From Microvirga sp. BSC39 (GTDB lineage: Bacteria > Pseudomonadota > Alphaproteobacteria > Rhizobiales > Beijerinckiaceae), in contig NZ_JPUG01000065.1 of NCBI RefSeq assembly GCF_000739015.1, positions 54,069 to 118,068 of the forward strand: 64,000 nucleotides of DNA, in the 5' to 3' direction. Shown piece by piece: positions 1-7,843 of the stretch. Numbering within the stretch: position 1 is the first letter of the stretch; every line of letters begins with the position of its first letter. The notes under the pieces were generated by a model. The model searched no databases. It saw nothing but the letters and a program-made list of their open reading frames with translations, and was not told the DNA's origin. The translations under genes were made by a program, and so were the position numbers.

Positions 1-1773
1 GAACCCGCTTTCCAGGGTTTTTGTATAAGCCTGGAAATACTCGGCTCCGCCCTCCCGATCATACAGGATGTTGTTGGCGCGCAGCCGCTCCACATCCTCG
101 GCAGAGAGATCAGTTCTCACCTCGAGATCATCGTAATAGTTCTCCGGGATCGGCAGAAGATCGACACCTCGCTCCTTGAGGCGCTCGACGGTGCTGTAGA
201 TATTCTCGGTCGCAAGCGCGATGTGCTGGATGCCCGACCCGAAGAGCTCATTCAGAAACCGTGACGACAGGGTGCGCTGGCTTTGGGAGGAATTGAGGAT
301 CAGGCGAAGGGAGCCGTCATGGGTCTCTATGGCCTGACTTTGCACCACTCCGCCAGGGTCGATCACCGCCTGAACCGGCGTTTTCCGAACATCAAGAAGG
401 GATGTGTAGAACAAGAGCCAGGTCAGCATCTCCTCATAATGCATCGACTGGGAAACATGGTCGACCGACGTCAGCCCGGCACCGACATAGTCGTCTGCAG
501 CGACTGGCTCGAAATCGACCTCCCATAGTCGGTCCAGCCCCGACTTCTGATCGACGAAGTACAGAAGGCTGCCGCCAAGACCGCGAACGGCCGGTATGTT
601 CATCTCGCCCGGCCCCACCGGCTGCTGAAAGGGCTGATCGAGGAGCGTGCCGGCGCGGTCGACAGTCCCTGGCGCATCATCGACACGCAGAGCCAAGGCG
701 CAGATGGCGGTGCCATGCGTGATGTTGAAGGAATGGGCGAAGCCTTTCTTGTCGGCATTCACGACAACGTTGATGTCGCCCTGCCGCCAGCGGGTCACCG
801 CCTTCGAGCGGTGAAGGCCTGCTTTCTGAAAGCCGAGACCGCTTAAGGTATGCTCCAATCCAACGGCGCTCCGCTCGTCCACGGCGAATTCGACGAACTC
901 GACACCGGAGCAAAGGGCCTTGGGCGGGAGAGCGTCGACATCGGGAAGAGCCGCGCCTGTGCGCCGACGGAGTTCGTCGAGCATGCCGATCAGGGAGCGT
1001 TGACCATCAACGGCGACGCTGCGCGTGGAACCCGCCCGGAAGCGGTCGTTGAAGATTTCGAGGGACAGGAGCCCGTCGAATCCTGTCGCATGAAGCGCGT
1101 CCATGAAATCCTCGATGGGCAGGTCGCCCTGTCCCGGAAAGCAGCGGTAATGCCGGCTCCAGGACAGGTAGTCCATGTCGAGTTTCGGCGCATCGGCCAT
1201 CTGCACGAGGAAGATCTTGTCCGGCGGGATGGATCGGATCGCCGAAAGGCCCGTTCCCCGTGCCAGCACATGGAAGGAGTCGAGCACCAGTCCGACAGCC
1301 GGATGGTTCGCACGCCGCACGACTTCCCATGAATCGCGATAATCGTGGATGTGCCGCCCCCAGGAGAGCGCCTCGAAGGCCACGCGCAAGCCCCGCCTGG
1401 CGGCACGTTCGCCAAGTTCATGGAAATCCGCAGCGGCGCGCTCGATCCCGCCGAGCGAGTCCGGGGAGACATTGCTGCACACCATCAGGAGGTCGCAGCC
1501 GAGTTCCTGCATAACATCGAACTTGCGCTCGGCGCGGGCGAATACCTTCGAGCGCTGCGGCTCGGGCATGCCTTCGAAGTCACGGAACGGCTGGAAGGTG
1601 ATCGTCTCGAGCCCGAGCCCTTCGATCATGCGCCGGGCATCCGCCGGGGTGCCGTTGAAGGAGAGAAGATCGTTCTCGAAGATCTCCACGCCCTTGAACT
1701 GCGCGGCCGCGATGGCCTCAATCTTCTCGGTCAGGGTGCCGCTCAGGCAGACGGTGGCGATGGCGGTGCGCAT
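1..1773 (-). CDS. quiC: QuiC-like 3-dehydroshikimate dehydratase, fused to an HPPD-like domain (partial)
   Basis: Turns 3-dehydroshikimate into protocatechuate, the exit step of quinate/shikimate catabolism. The frame is open from ATG 1773 to the left edge (591 codons), so the C-terminus is outside the window. Residues 1 to about 275 form a xylose-isomerase-like TIM barrel with the metal set I read as E134, D165, H168, Q191 and E239 (contexts AFEALSW, LDSFH, LVQMAD, LSLEIF). Residues from about 290 onward form vicinal-oxygen-chelate repeats like 4-hydroxyphenylpyruvate dioxygenase, including LTSVDHVSQSM and GIQHIALATENI. This two-domain layout is that of bacterial QuiC1 dehydratases, often annotated as sugar phosphate isomerase/HPPD. 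It lies 66 bp downstream of the first GntR gene on the same strand, beside dehydroquinase and quinate/shikimate-dehydrogenase-like genes. The family call is firm; the exact substrate is inferred from context. Confidence 0.88.
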   Translation of the reverse strand, partial: MRTAIATVCLSGTLTEKIEAIAAAQFKGVEIFENDLLSFNGTPADARRMIEGLGLETITFQPFRDFEGMPEPQRSKVFARAERKFDVMQELGCDLLMVCSNVSPDSLGGIERAAADFHELGERAARRGLRVAFEALSWGRHIHDYRDSWEVVRRANHPAVGLVLDSFHVLARGTGLSAIRSIPPDKIFLVQMADAPKLDMDYLSWSRHYRCFPGQGDLPIEDFMDALHATGFDGLLSLEIFNDRFRAGSTRSVAVDGQRSLIGMLDELRRRTGAALPDVDALPPKALCSGVEFVEFAVDERSAVGLEHTLSGLGFQKAGLHRSKAVTRWRQGDINVVVNADKKGFAHSFNITHGTAICALALRVDDAPGTVDRAGTLLDQPFQQPVGPGEMNIPAVRGLGGSLLYFVDQKSGLDRLWEVDFEPVAADDYVGAGLTSVDHVSQSMHYEEMLTWLLFYTSLLDVRKTPVQAVIDPGGVVQSQAIETHDGSLRLILNSSQSQRTLSSRFLNELFGSGIQHIALATENIYSTVERLKERGVDLLPIPENYYDDLEVRTDLSAEDVERLRANNILYDREGGAEYFQAYTKTLESGF

Positions 1774-1839
1774 GCTCGTCGGTCCGTTTCCTCGGTTGTG
1801 GTCGGGAGCCTGTGCCGATCCGGCCGGCTCCTTCTCGTG

Positions 1840-2520
1840 TCAGCTGATGGTTCCGGTCGCCAGCGCATGCTCGACGCCCCCGGCTACGTGGCGCCTCAGC
1901 ACCTCGCAGGCGCGCGCGGCGTCTCGCGCCAGGGCGCATTCCAGAAGCTCGGCATGTTCACTGGCGGCAATGTCGCCGCGATAGCTCAGGGCAATCATCT
2001 GATAGCGCAGATACTTGTCGAAGACCGCCGCATGGTTGTCGATCAGCATCGCCGACCCGCAGGCGGAGATGAGTGCCTGATGGAACTGCCAGTCGTAGCG
2101 CTTCCATTCCTCGGTATGGGATCTGTCCCCTTGGGCCATCCGCTCTTCCATTCGGGCGAGCCGGTGGTGGGCGGCCACGACACGACCTTCCCATTCCATG
2201 TCGCCGGCCCGGAACGACTGCTCCAGAGCCCGGCATTCGAGAAGCTGCCGCAGCGCGGCGATCTCCCTCAGGTTCGCAATCGACACGGGAGCTACCTCGA
2301 AGCCCTTCTGGCCCTCGGCCACCACGAGCCGCTCGGACTGAAGGCGGTTCAGGATCTCGCGAAGCGTGCTGACGCTGGCGCCGTAATCCGCCTTGAGGCG
2401 TTCAAGCTTCAGCTTCTTGCCGGGCGCCAAGCGGCCGAACACGATATCGGACCGGATCTTCTGGTAGGCACTTTCCCCGACTGTGCCGGATTGCGGGATC
2501 GCGAGCGTATCGTCTGTCAT
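1840..2520 (-). CDS. GntR/FCD-family transcriptional regulator (second of tandem pair)
   Basis: DNA-binding regulator of the FadR/VanR subgroup. Residues about 15-80 are a winged helix-turn-helix (SAYQKIRSDIVFGRLAPG, then YGASVSTLREILNRLQSE). The rest is an alpha-helical FCD ligand domain with the usual metal-binding histidines (AHHRLARME, WQFHQALISACG). ATG 2520 overlaps the stop of the upstream GntR gene by 4 bases (ATGA), so the two are translationally coupled; an upstream in-frame start would run deep into that gene. It is a close paralogue of its neighbour, so the pair looks like a tandem duplication. It probably responds to a quinate- or shikimate-pathway intermediate, which is inferred only from the flanking catabolic and TRAP genes. 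Confidence 0.9.
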   Translation of the reverse strand: MTDDTLAIPQSGTVGESAYQKIRSDIVFGRLAPGKKLKLERLKADYGASVSTLREILNRLQSERLVVAEGQKGFEVAPVSIANLREIAALRQLLECRALEQSFRAGDMEWEGRVVAAHHRLARMEERMAQGDRSHTEEWKRYDWQFHQALISACGSAMLIDNHAAVFDKYLRYQMIALSYRGDIAASEHAELLECALARDAARACEVLRRHVAGGVEHALATGTIS

Positions 2521-3185
2521 GTCAGCGCCCCGCTCTCCAGCGTGTAGGCCACGCATCCGTTCACATGCTGTGTGAGCACCGTGCAGGCTTTCTCGGCATT
2601 GCGCGTCAGGGCGCAATCGAGCAACGTTCGGTGCTCCTCCGCGGCGATCTCCCCACGGAAGACGACAGCCACCATCTGGTAGCGCAGATACTGGTCGAAG
2701 ACGCCGCCATAGAGGTCGAGCAGAGTCTGTGAGCCGCAGGCCTCGATCAGGGTCTGATGGAACTCACGGTCGTAGCGCTTCCAGAGCTCCATTCCTTTTT
2801 GGTCCCCGGCCAGCATCCGCCGCTCCATGAAGGCAAGCTTGTGATGAGCAGCCACGACCCGGCTTTCCCACTCCAGATCGCCAGCCGTGAAGGACAGGGG
2901 CAGCGCGTAGGTCTCAAGCAGCAGCCGCATCGCCGCGACATCCTCGAAACCCGCCGGAGAGACGGGCGCGACCCGAAAACCCCGTTGGCCCTCGGCGATG
3001 ACCAGTCCCTCCGAAGAGAGCCGACTCAGGATTTCCCGCAGGGTGCTGACGCTTGCTCCATAGGCTTCAGCGAGCCGGTCGAGCCGCAGGCGCAGCCCGG
3101 GGGCCAAGCGCCCGAAGACGACGTCGCCCCGGATGCGGTCATAGGCACGATCCGCAATGGATGTGGCCATCAATTCGATGCTCAT
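2517..3185 (-). CDS. GntR/FCD-family transcriptional regulator (first of tandem pair)
   Basis: Paralogue of the following GntR gene: winged helix (ADRAYDRIRGDVVFGRLAPG, YGASVSTLREILSRLSSE) followed by an FCD domain with AAHHKLAFME and REFHQTLIEACGSQ. ATG 3185 is preceded by a GGAGAAG ribosome site about 9 bases upstream; the longer frame reaching 3263 has no comparable site. It is transcribed away from the TRAP operon, with about 195 bp of shared intergenic DNA that contains the ATCATATGAT palindrome. The FadR/VanR subgroup usually represses catabolic operons and is released by a pathway carboxylate. That role for the adjacent TRAP/aroQ/aroE operon is inference. Confidence 0.9.
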   Translation of the reverse strand: MSIELMATSIADRAYDRIRGDVVFGRLAPGLRLRLDRLAEAYGASVSTLREILSRLSSEGLVIAEGQRGFRVAPVSPAGFEDVAAMRLLLETYALPLSFTAGDLEWESRVVAAHHKLAFMERRMLAGDQKGMELWKRYDREFHQTLIEACGSQTLLDLYGGVFDQYLRYQMVAVVFRGEIAAEEHRTLLDCALTRNAEKACTVLTQHVNGCVAYTLESGALT

Positions 3186-3280
3186 CGGGCTTTTGCCTTC
3201 TCCTGAGCCAGCATGGAGACCCCTCCAGGAACGCTCTACCCCTTCAGATAGAGGCAGAAGCATATGTTAGAATGCAAAAT

Positions 3281-3290
3281 ATCATATGAT
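3281..3290. promoter_or_regulatory. Palindrome ATCATATGAT, candidate GntR operator
   Basis: A perfect 10-bp palindrome in the AT-rich gap between the divergent GntR pair (start 3185) and dctP (start 3382). A second CATATG occurs just upstream at 3261-3266. AT-rich short palindromes in this position are typical FCD-type GntR sites. Function is inferred from placement; no binding data. Confidence 0.4.
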
Positions 3291-3381
3291 TTCAGTAATG
3301 CCTATTGATTTTGCAAAAATCGGAGCGGATAGTGCCCTCAAGACGCAGGGTCATGCGCAGCAATTTGAAGGAGAGGAAACC

Positions 3382-4374
3382 ATGGGATTTGATATCAATC
3401 GGCGTGTCCTGATGGCTGCGGGTGCAGCCCTTCTGACGTGGGGCACGGCTGGCCCGGCCGCCGCACAAGCTCCCACGAACCTGAGATTTTCGGCCGTGTT
3501 CTCGGAGCAGGACATCCGGGCGAACATGATGAAGCAGTTCGGTGAGGAGGTGAAAGCCCAGGGCTTCCACCTTCAGCCTTATTATGGCGGCACCCTGTTC
3601 AAGCAGGGCACCGAGCTTGTTGCCATGCAGCGCGGCAACCTCGAGATGGGCAACATCGCCCCGCAGGACATCTCGAACCAGATTCCGGAATGGTCCATCG
3701 TCACCTCGGCTTATCTGTTCCGTGATGCGGACCACCTGAAGAAGGTGTTTGCCAGCGATGTGGGCCAACAGCTGAAGAAGATGGCCTCGGAGAAGCTCGG
3801 CATCCACATCCTCGGCCCCACCTATTTCGGCGCCCGCCACGTGGGCCTGAAGCCCAACAAGAAGATCAACAAGCCTGAGGATCTGGCCGGCATCAAGCTG
3901 CGCATGCCGGGCGGCGATGCCTGGCAGTTCCTCGGACAGTCCCTAGGTGCGAACCCCACGCCGATGGCCTACGCGGAGGTCTATACGGGACTGCAGACCG
4001 GTGCCATCGACGGGCAGGACAACCCGCTGCCGAACGTGCAGAACATGAAGTTCTATGAGGTGATGTCGCAGATCGCCCTCACCTCCCACCTCGTCGGCTT
4101 CGATCTTCTGGCCGTATCCAACAAGGTATGGGATTCCCTCTCGCCGGAGAAGAAGGCAACCTTCCAGGCCGCCGCCGACAAGGCGATCGAGTGGAGCACG
4201 CAGGAGCACCTGAAGCAGGAGGCACAGCTCGCAACCTCGTTCAAGGAGCGAGGGCTCGAGGTCTATACTCCCGACCTGAAGGCCTTCCGCGACTTCGCGC
4301 AGAAAAAGTATCTGGCCTCCGATCTCGCAAAGAACTGGCCGGCGGGCATGCTGGACAAGATCAACGCGATGTAA
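3382..4374 (+). CDS. TRAP transporter solute-binding protein, DctP family
   Basis: Periplasmic receptor that hands an organic acid to the DctQ/DctM membrane pair. ATG 3382 has an AAGGAGAGG site 6-14 bases upstream, and the signal peptide begins there (NRRVLMAAGAALLTWG, Ala-rich cleavage region near AAAQA); the RR pair could make it a Tat substrate. The mature protein of about 300 residues shows DctP features, including LRMPGGDAWQFLGQSLGANP, PMAYAEVYTGLQTGAIDGQDNP and a C-terminal helical segment. The arginine in KLRMPGG is the residue that salt-bridges a ligand carboxylate in this family. It starts a five-gene operon with dctQ, dctM, an aroQ-like and an aroE-like gene. The likely ligand is quinate, shikimate or a related cyclic carboxylate, inferred from the operon. 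Confidence 0.92.
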   Translation: MGFDINRRVLMAAGAALLTWGTAGPAAAQAPTNLRFSAVFSEQDIRANMMKQFGEEVKAQGFHLQPYYGGTLFKQGTELVAMQRGNLEMGNIAPQDISNQIPEWSIVTSAYLFRDADHLKKVFASDVGQQLKKMASEKLGIHILGPTYFGARHVGLKPNKKINKPEDLAGIKLRMPGGDAWQFLGQSLGANPTPMAYAEVYTGLQTGAIDGQDNPLPNVQNMKFYEVMSQIALTSHLVGFDLLAVSNKVWDSLSPEKKATFQAAADKAIEWSTQEHLKQEAQLATSFKERGLEVYTPDLKAFRDFAQKKYLASDLAKNWPAGMLDKINAM

Positions 4375-4460
4375 GGTGAATGCCTCGGGCGCCGGGCGCA
4401 TCATCCCGGCGGCCCTCTTTTCATGGACGCTCTTTGCCTTCTCGCGAAGGAACACCTTTC

Positions 4461-4979
4461 ATGACCCCGTCATTGCGGACAATCGGCTCCTGGCTCGCGC
4501 GTCGCGCGGAGAATGTTGCGGCCGTCATGCTGGGCACGATGTTCCTGGCTTTCCTCCTGCAGATCGTCTTTCGGTATGTTCTGGGCCTCCCGATCGGCTG
4601 GACGCACGAAATCAGCGTGATCCTCTGGATCTGGCTCGTGCTGTGGGGCGCCTCGTTCGTCATCACGGAACGCGAGGAGATCCGCTTCGACATCATCTAC
4701 GGAGCCGTGGGGCCCGGTCCTCGCCGCGTGATGATGCTGATCACCGCCGTGGTGCTGATCGCGCTCTATTCGCTCTCGTTTCCGGCGGTCCTCGACTACG
4801 TAACCTTCATGAAGGTGGAGAAGACGAGCTATCTCAAGATCCGCTTCGACTGGCTGTTCTCGATCTACATCGTGTTCGCCGCAGCCACGATCATCCGCTA
4901 CATCTGGCTCGCCTGGCAGGCGCTCCGAGGCGTTGAACCGGACGAGTTCGATCCCACCAAGGCGAGTTCCGGCGTATGA
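4461..4979 (+). CDS. TRAP transporter small permease, DctQ family
   Basis: Small membrane subunit of the TRAP importer, about 172 residues with four predicted membrane helices (for example VAAVMLGTMFLAFLLQIVF and MMLITAVVLIALYSLSFPAV). ATG 4461 is preceded by GAAGGAAC at 4445-4452; the in-frame extension to 4380 has no ribosome site. Typical DctQ features are the RYVLG after helix 1, WTHEISVILWIWLVLWGAS, and the acidic EREEIRFD loop. Its stop overlaps the dctM start by 4 bases (ATGA), so the two membrane subunits are coupled. Confidence 0.9.
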   Translation: MTPSLRTIGSWLARRAENVAAVMLGTMFLAFLLQIVFRYVLGLPIGWTHEISVILWIWLVLWGASFVITEREEIRFDIIYGAVGPGPRRVMMLITAVVLIALYSLSFPAVLDYVTFMKVEKTSYLKIRFDWLFSIYIVFAAATIIRYIWLAWQALRGVEPDEFDPTKASSGV

Positions 4980-6277
4980 ACCTGACAAGCCCCTTTTCGC
5001 TCGCCCTCGTCGCCATCACGGTGCTCGCCTTCCTCGGGCTGCCCATCGGCCATTCGATGATCGCGGGCTCCATCCTCTACCTGCTGCTTGCAGGATTGGA
5101 CATGGGAACCGCCGCCGAGCAACTGCTCAACGGCATGTATTCCAACTACATCATCCTGTCGGTGCCCCTGTTCATCCTGGCGGCGGAATTCATGAACATC
5201 GGCAGCATGACCGATCGGCTCATGACCTTCTGCAATGCCCTGGTGGGGCGGTTCCGCGGCGGTCTCGCCCAGGTCAATATCCTGCAGAGCATCATCTTCG
5301 CCGGCATGTCCGGCTCGGCCATCGCAGATGCCGCCGGCACAGGGCGCATGATGCAGGCCATGATGACCCGCGACGGGCGCTATACGCGGAGCTACGCGGC
5401 GGCCACGACTGCCGTCTCGTCCGTGATCGGGCCGATCATCCCGCCGTCCATACCGATGGTGCTCTATGCCCTCGTGTCCGACGCGTCCATCGGCTTCCTG
5501 TTTCTCGGCGGCGTCATCCCGGGGCTGCTGATGGCGCTGGGCCAGATGATCATCGTGGCCATCACGGCGCGCCGCAGGAACTTCCCTGTCGAGAAGCCGG
5601 TGCCCCTGCGCAAGCTGCCGCGGATCACCTGGAACGCCTTTCCCTCCCTGATGATGCCGGTCGTTCTGCTCGGCGGCATCTACAGCGGCGTGATGACCCC
5701 TACCGAAGCCGCCGCCGTGGCAGCGGCCTATGCCCTTCTCATCTCGGCCGGACTTTACCGCAGCGTGAGTTGGCGCAGCTTCTACAAATCGCTTGCGATC
5801 AGCGCTCGTACGAGCGTGTCGATCGGCATGCTGATCGCGGGCTCGCTCGTGTTCAACTATGTCGTCACCGTGGAGAACATTCCGGAAAGCGTGAAGACCC
5901 TGCTCGCAAGCTGGGACCTGTCACCGGTCGGCTTTCTGATCTTCGTCAATGTCCTGCTGCTTCTCTTAGGGTGTGTGCTGGAGGGAACGGCGATCCTGCT
6001 CATCGTGGTTCCGGTGTTTATACCGACAGCGCAGGCCCTTGGCATCGACCTCGTGCATTTCGGCGTGGTGGTCGTCATCAACATCATGATCGGGCTGATT
6101 ACGCCGCCCTACGGGCTGCTGCTGTTCATCATGACGAACATCTCAGGGGCACCGCTGCGCGCCATCGTAAGGGACGTGATGCCGTTCCTCTTTGCGATGC
6201 TGGCCGCTCTGGCGATCCTGACCTTCGTGCCCGAAACCGTCCTCTGGCTGCCCCGCCTTTTCGGCTACCAAGGATGA
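4976..6277 (+). CDS. TRAP transporter large permease, DctM family
   Basis: Main sodium-driven transport subunit, 433 residues, about 12 membrane helices, usual length for DctM. Family segments seen include PIGHSMIAGSILYL, LSVPLFILAAEFMN, MSGSAIADAAGTGRMM, the IGPIIPPSIPMVLY helix-break motif and GLITPPYGLLLFIM. The start overlaps dctQ by 4 bases. The C-terminus (ETVLWLPRLFGYQG) resembles the decayed DctM tail near 61.8 kb, which suggests related TRAP cassettes were once present twice. Works with the upstream binding protein to import the substrate of the downstream ring-modifying enzymes (inferred). Confidence 0.93.
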   Translation: MNLTSPFSLALVAITVLAFLGLPIGHSMIAGSILYLLLAGLDMGTAAEQLLNGMYSNYIILSVPLFILAAEFMNIGSMTDRLMTFCNALVGRFRGGLAQVNILQSIIFAGMSGSAIADAAGTGRMMQAMMTRDGRYTRSYAAATTAVSSVIGPIIPPSIPMVLYALVSDASIGFLFLGGVIPGLLMALGQMIIVAITARRRNFPVEKPVPLRKLPRITWNAFPSLMMPVVLLGGIYSGVMTPTEAAAVAAAYALLISAGLYRSVSWRSFYKSLAISARTSVSIGMLIAGSLVFNYVVTVENIPESVKTLLASWDLSPVGFLIFVNVLLLLLGCVLEGTAILLIVVPVFIPTAQALGIDLVHFGVVVVINIMIGLITPPYGLLLFIMTNISGAPLRAIVRDVMPFLFAMLAALAILTFVPETVLWLPRLFGYQG

Positions 6278-6305
6278 GCCTGCTCCCCTTCAGAGACAGA
6301 TATCA

Positions 6306-6755
6306 ATGAGCAAGCCGATCTACATTCTCAACGGGCCCAATCTCAACCGCCTCGGAACACGCGAACCCGAGATCTACGGGCGAACGACTTTGGCCGGAGT
6401 GGAGGCCATGTGCCGGGAGGCCGCCCCGGATCATCCCATCGTCTTCCGTCAGTCGAACCGGGAGTACGAGATCATCGAATGGGTGCACGAGGCCATCGAC
6501 GAGGGCAGCGGCATCATCATCAACCCGGCCGCGTTCACCTTCACCTCCATGGCCATCATGGATGCCCTGAAGATGTTTTCAGGCCCCCTTATCGAACTGC
6601 ACATTTCGAACATCCACAAGCGTGAGCAGATCTATCACAAGTCCTACGTCTCCCCGGTAGCGACTGCGGTCATCGCAGGCCTTGGCACCAGGGGCTACCC
6701 AATTGCGGTAGGAGCCATGCTCGACATGATCGGCACCCTTCCGGCGAAGGCTTGA
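6306..6755 (+). CDS. aroQ: Type II 3-dehydroquinate dehydratase (AroQ family), divergent catabolic type
   Basis: Family reaction: dehydration of 3-dehydroquinate to 3-dehydroshikimate. 149 residues, normal length. Seen: N-terminal LNGPNLNRLGTREPEIYG with the catalytic tyrosine, FRQSN, and the ELHISNIHKRE segment with the active-site histidine. Odd: the family motif THTS in the substrate loop is TFTS here (INPAAFTFTS), losing a histidine that contacts substrate in characterised type II enzymes, and the usual SNHEG loop reads SNREY. The enzyme may be tuned to a related cyclic substrate or be slow on dehydroquinate. Located 28 bp after dctM and coupled to the following dehydrogenase gene, so it is almost certainly catabolic (QuiB-like) rather than the biosynthetic copy. 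Confidence 0.85.
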   Translation: MSKPIYILNGPNLNRLGTREPEIYGRTTLAGVEAMCREAAPDHPIVFRQSNREYEIIEWVHEAIDEGSGIIINPAAFTFTSMAIMDALKMFSGPLIELHISNIHKREQIYHKSYVSPVATAVIAGLGTRGYPIAVGAMLDMIGTLPAKA

Positions 6756-6760
6756 AACCC

Positions 6761-7663
6761 ATGGCAAGGGTCCCTTCACCTGAACCACACTCCCCGGCTG
6801 GTGAAGATTCAGGGTCATGGCGCCATCCGTCCCTCCTCGTAGGATTGGTGGGCACCGGCATTCAGGCCTCCCGGACGCCTGCCCTCCACGAGCGGGAAGG
6901 CGCAATGCAGGGTTTGCGCTACGTCTACAAGCTGATTGACCTGGAGGCGCTAGGCCTCGATGCAGGTGCGCTCCCGGAGATCCTCACGGCCGCTCAGCGC
7001 TTCGGCTTCGCCGGGCTTAACATCACGCATCCCTGCAAGCAGGCCGTGATTCCGCTTCTCGACGAGCTGTCGCCCGATGCGGAAGCGCTCGGGGCCGTGA
7101 ACACGGTCGTGCTGAAGGACGGCCGTCGCACTGGCCACAATACCGATTGGTGGGGCTTCGCCGAGAGCTTCAGGCGCGAACTGGAGGACGTGCGCCGCGA
7201 CCGGGTCGTCCAGTTCGGCGCCGGCGGCGCGGGCGCGGCGGTCGCCCATGCCCTTCTCACCCTTGGCACGGGCGAAGTCGTTATCATCGACACAGATGAG
7301 GCCCGGTCCAGAGATCTCGCCGCCGCCCTATGTGAACGGTTCGGCAAAGGCCGCGCCTCCTCCGGCAGTTCGCCCGAAGAGGCACTGAGTTCGGCCGATG
7401 GCATGGTCAACACAACACCTCTGGGCATGGCAAAGTACCCCGGCATGGCGATCCCTCCAGACCTCCTGCGCTCCGACCTATGGATTGCCGACATCGTTTA
7501 TTTCCCGCTTGAAACGGAGCTGCTGCGCCAGGCCCGTATCCGCGGCTGCCGCACCATGTCAGGTGGCGGCATGGCTGTCTTTCAGGCCATCGGGGCGTTC
7601 CAGCACTTTACAGGCCTGGAGGCGAATACGGAGCGGATGCTCCGTCACTTCAGCGAGATGTAG
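6761..7663 (+). CDS. Quinate/shikimate dehydrogenase-like (AroE superfamily), probably NAD-dependent
   Basis: Expected to oxidise quinate to 3-dehydroquinate and/or shikimate to 3-dehydroshikimate. The substrate domain has IQASRTPALHE, where SRTP replaces the SKSP of biosynthetic AroE; this matches the QsuD/quinate-dehydrogenase type. NITHPCKQ carries the catalytic lysine and GHNTDWWGF the catalytic aspartate. The Rossmann glycine loop is GAGGAGAAV, and the strand after it ends VIIDTDEARS: the aspartate there, with no NRT motif, predicts NAD over NADP. ATG 6761 follows GGCGAAGG; a TTG at 6752 overlapping the aroQ stop is also possible. The first roughly 25 residues are longer than usual for the family. 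Last gene of the TRAP operon. Confidence 0.85.
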   Translation: MARVPSPEPHSPAGEDSGSWRHPSLLVGLVGTGIQASRTPALHEREGAMQGLRYVYKLIDLEALGLDAGALPEILTAAQRFGFAGLNITHPCKQAVIPLLDELSPDAEALGAVNTVVLKDGRRTGHNTDWWGFAESFRRELEDVRRDRVVQFGAGGAGAAVAHALLTLGTGEVVIIDTDEARSRDLAAALCERFGKGRASSGSSPEEALSSADGMVNTTPLGMAKYPGMAIPPDLLRSDLWIADIVYFPLETELLRQARIRGCRTMSGGGMAVFQAIGAFQHFTGLEANTERMLRHFSEM

Positions 7664-7843
7664 ACGCAAATTCGAAACCGAGGCCGAGAATGCCCCCGAA
7701 CCGACAGCCACGGCTGTGACGAGGCGCTTCATGCGCGGGCTCAAGAGTCCAGCGCATTAGCCTGCAAGGCCCAGCAAAGCCACACGTGTGATCCTCTGCT
7801 CAGTGACTTGGCTTCAGCCCGCAATGAGATTCGGATCCTTTCC

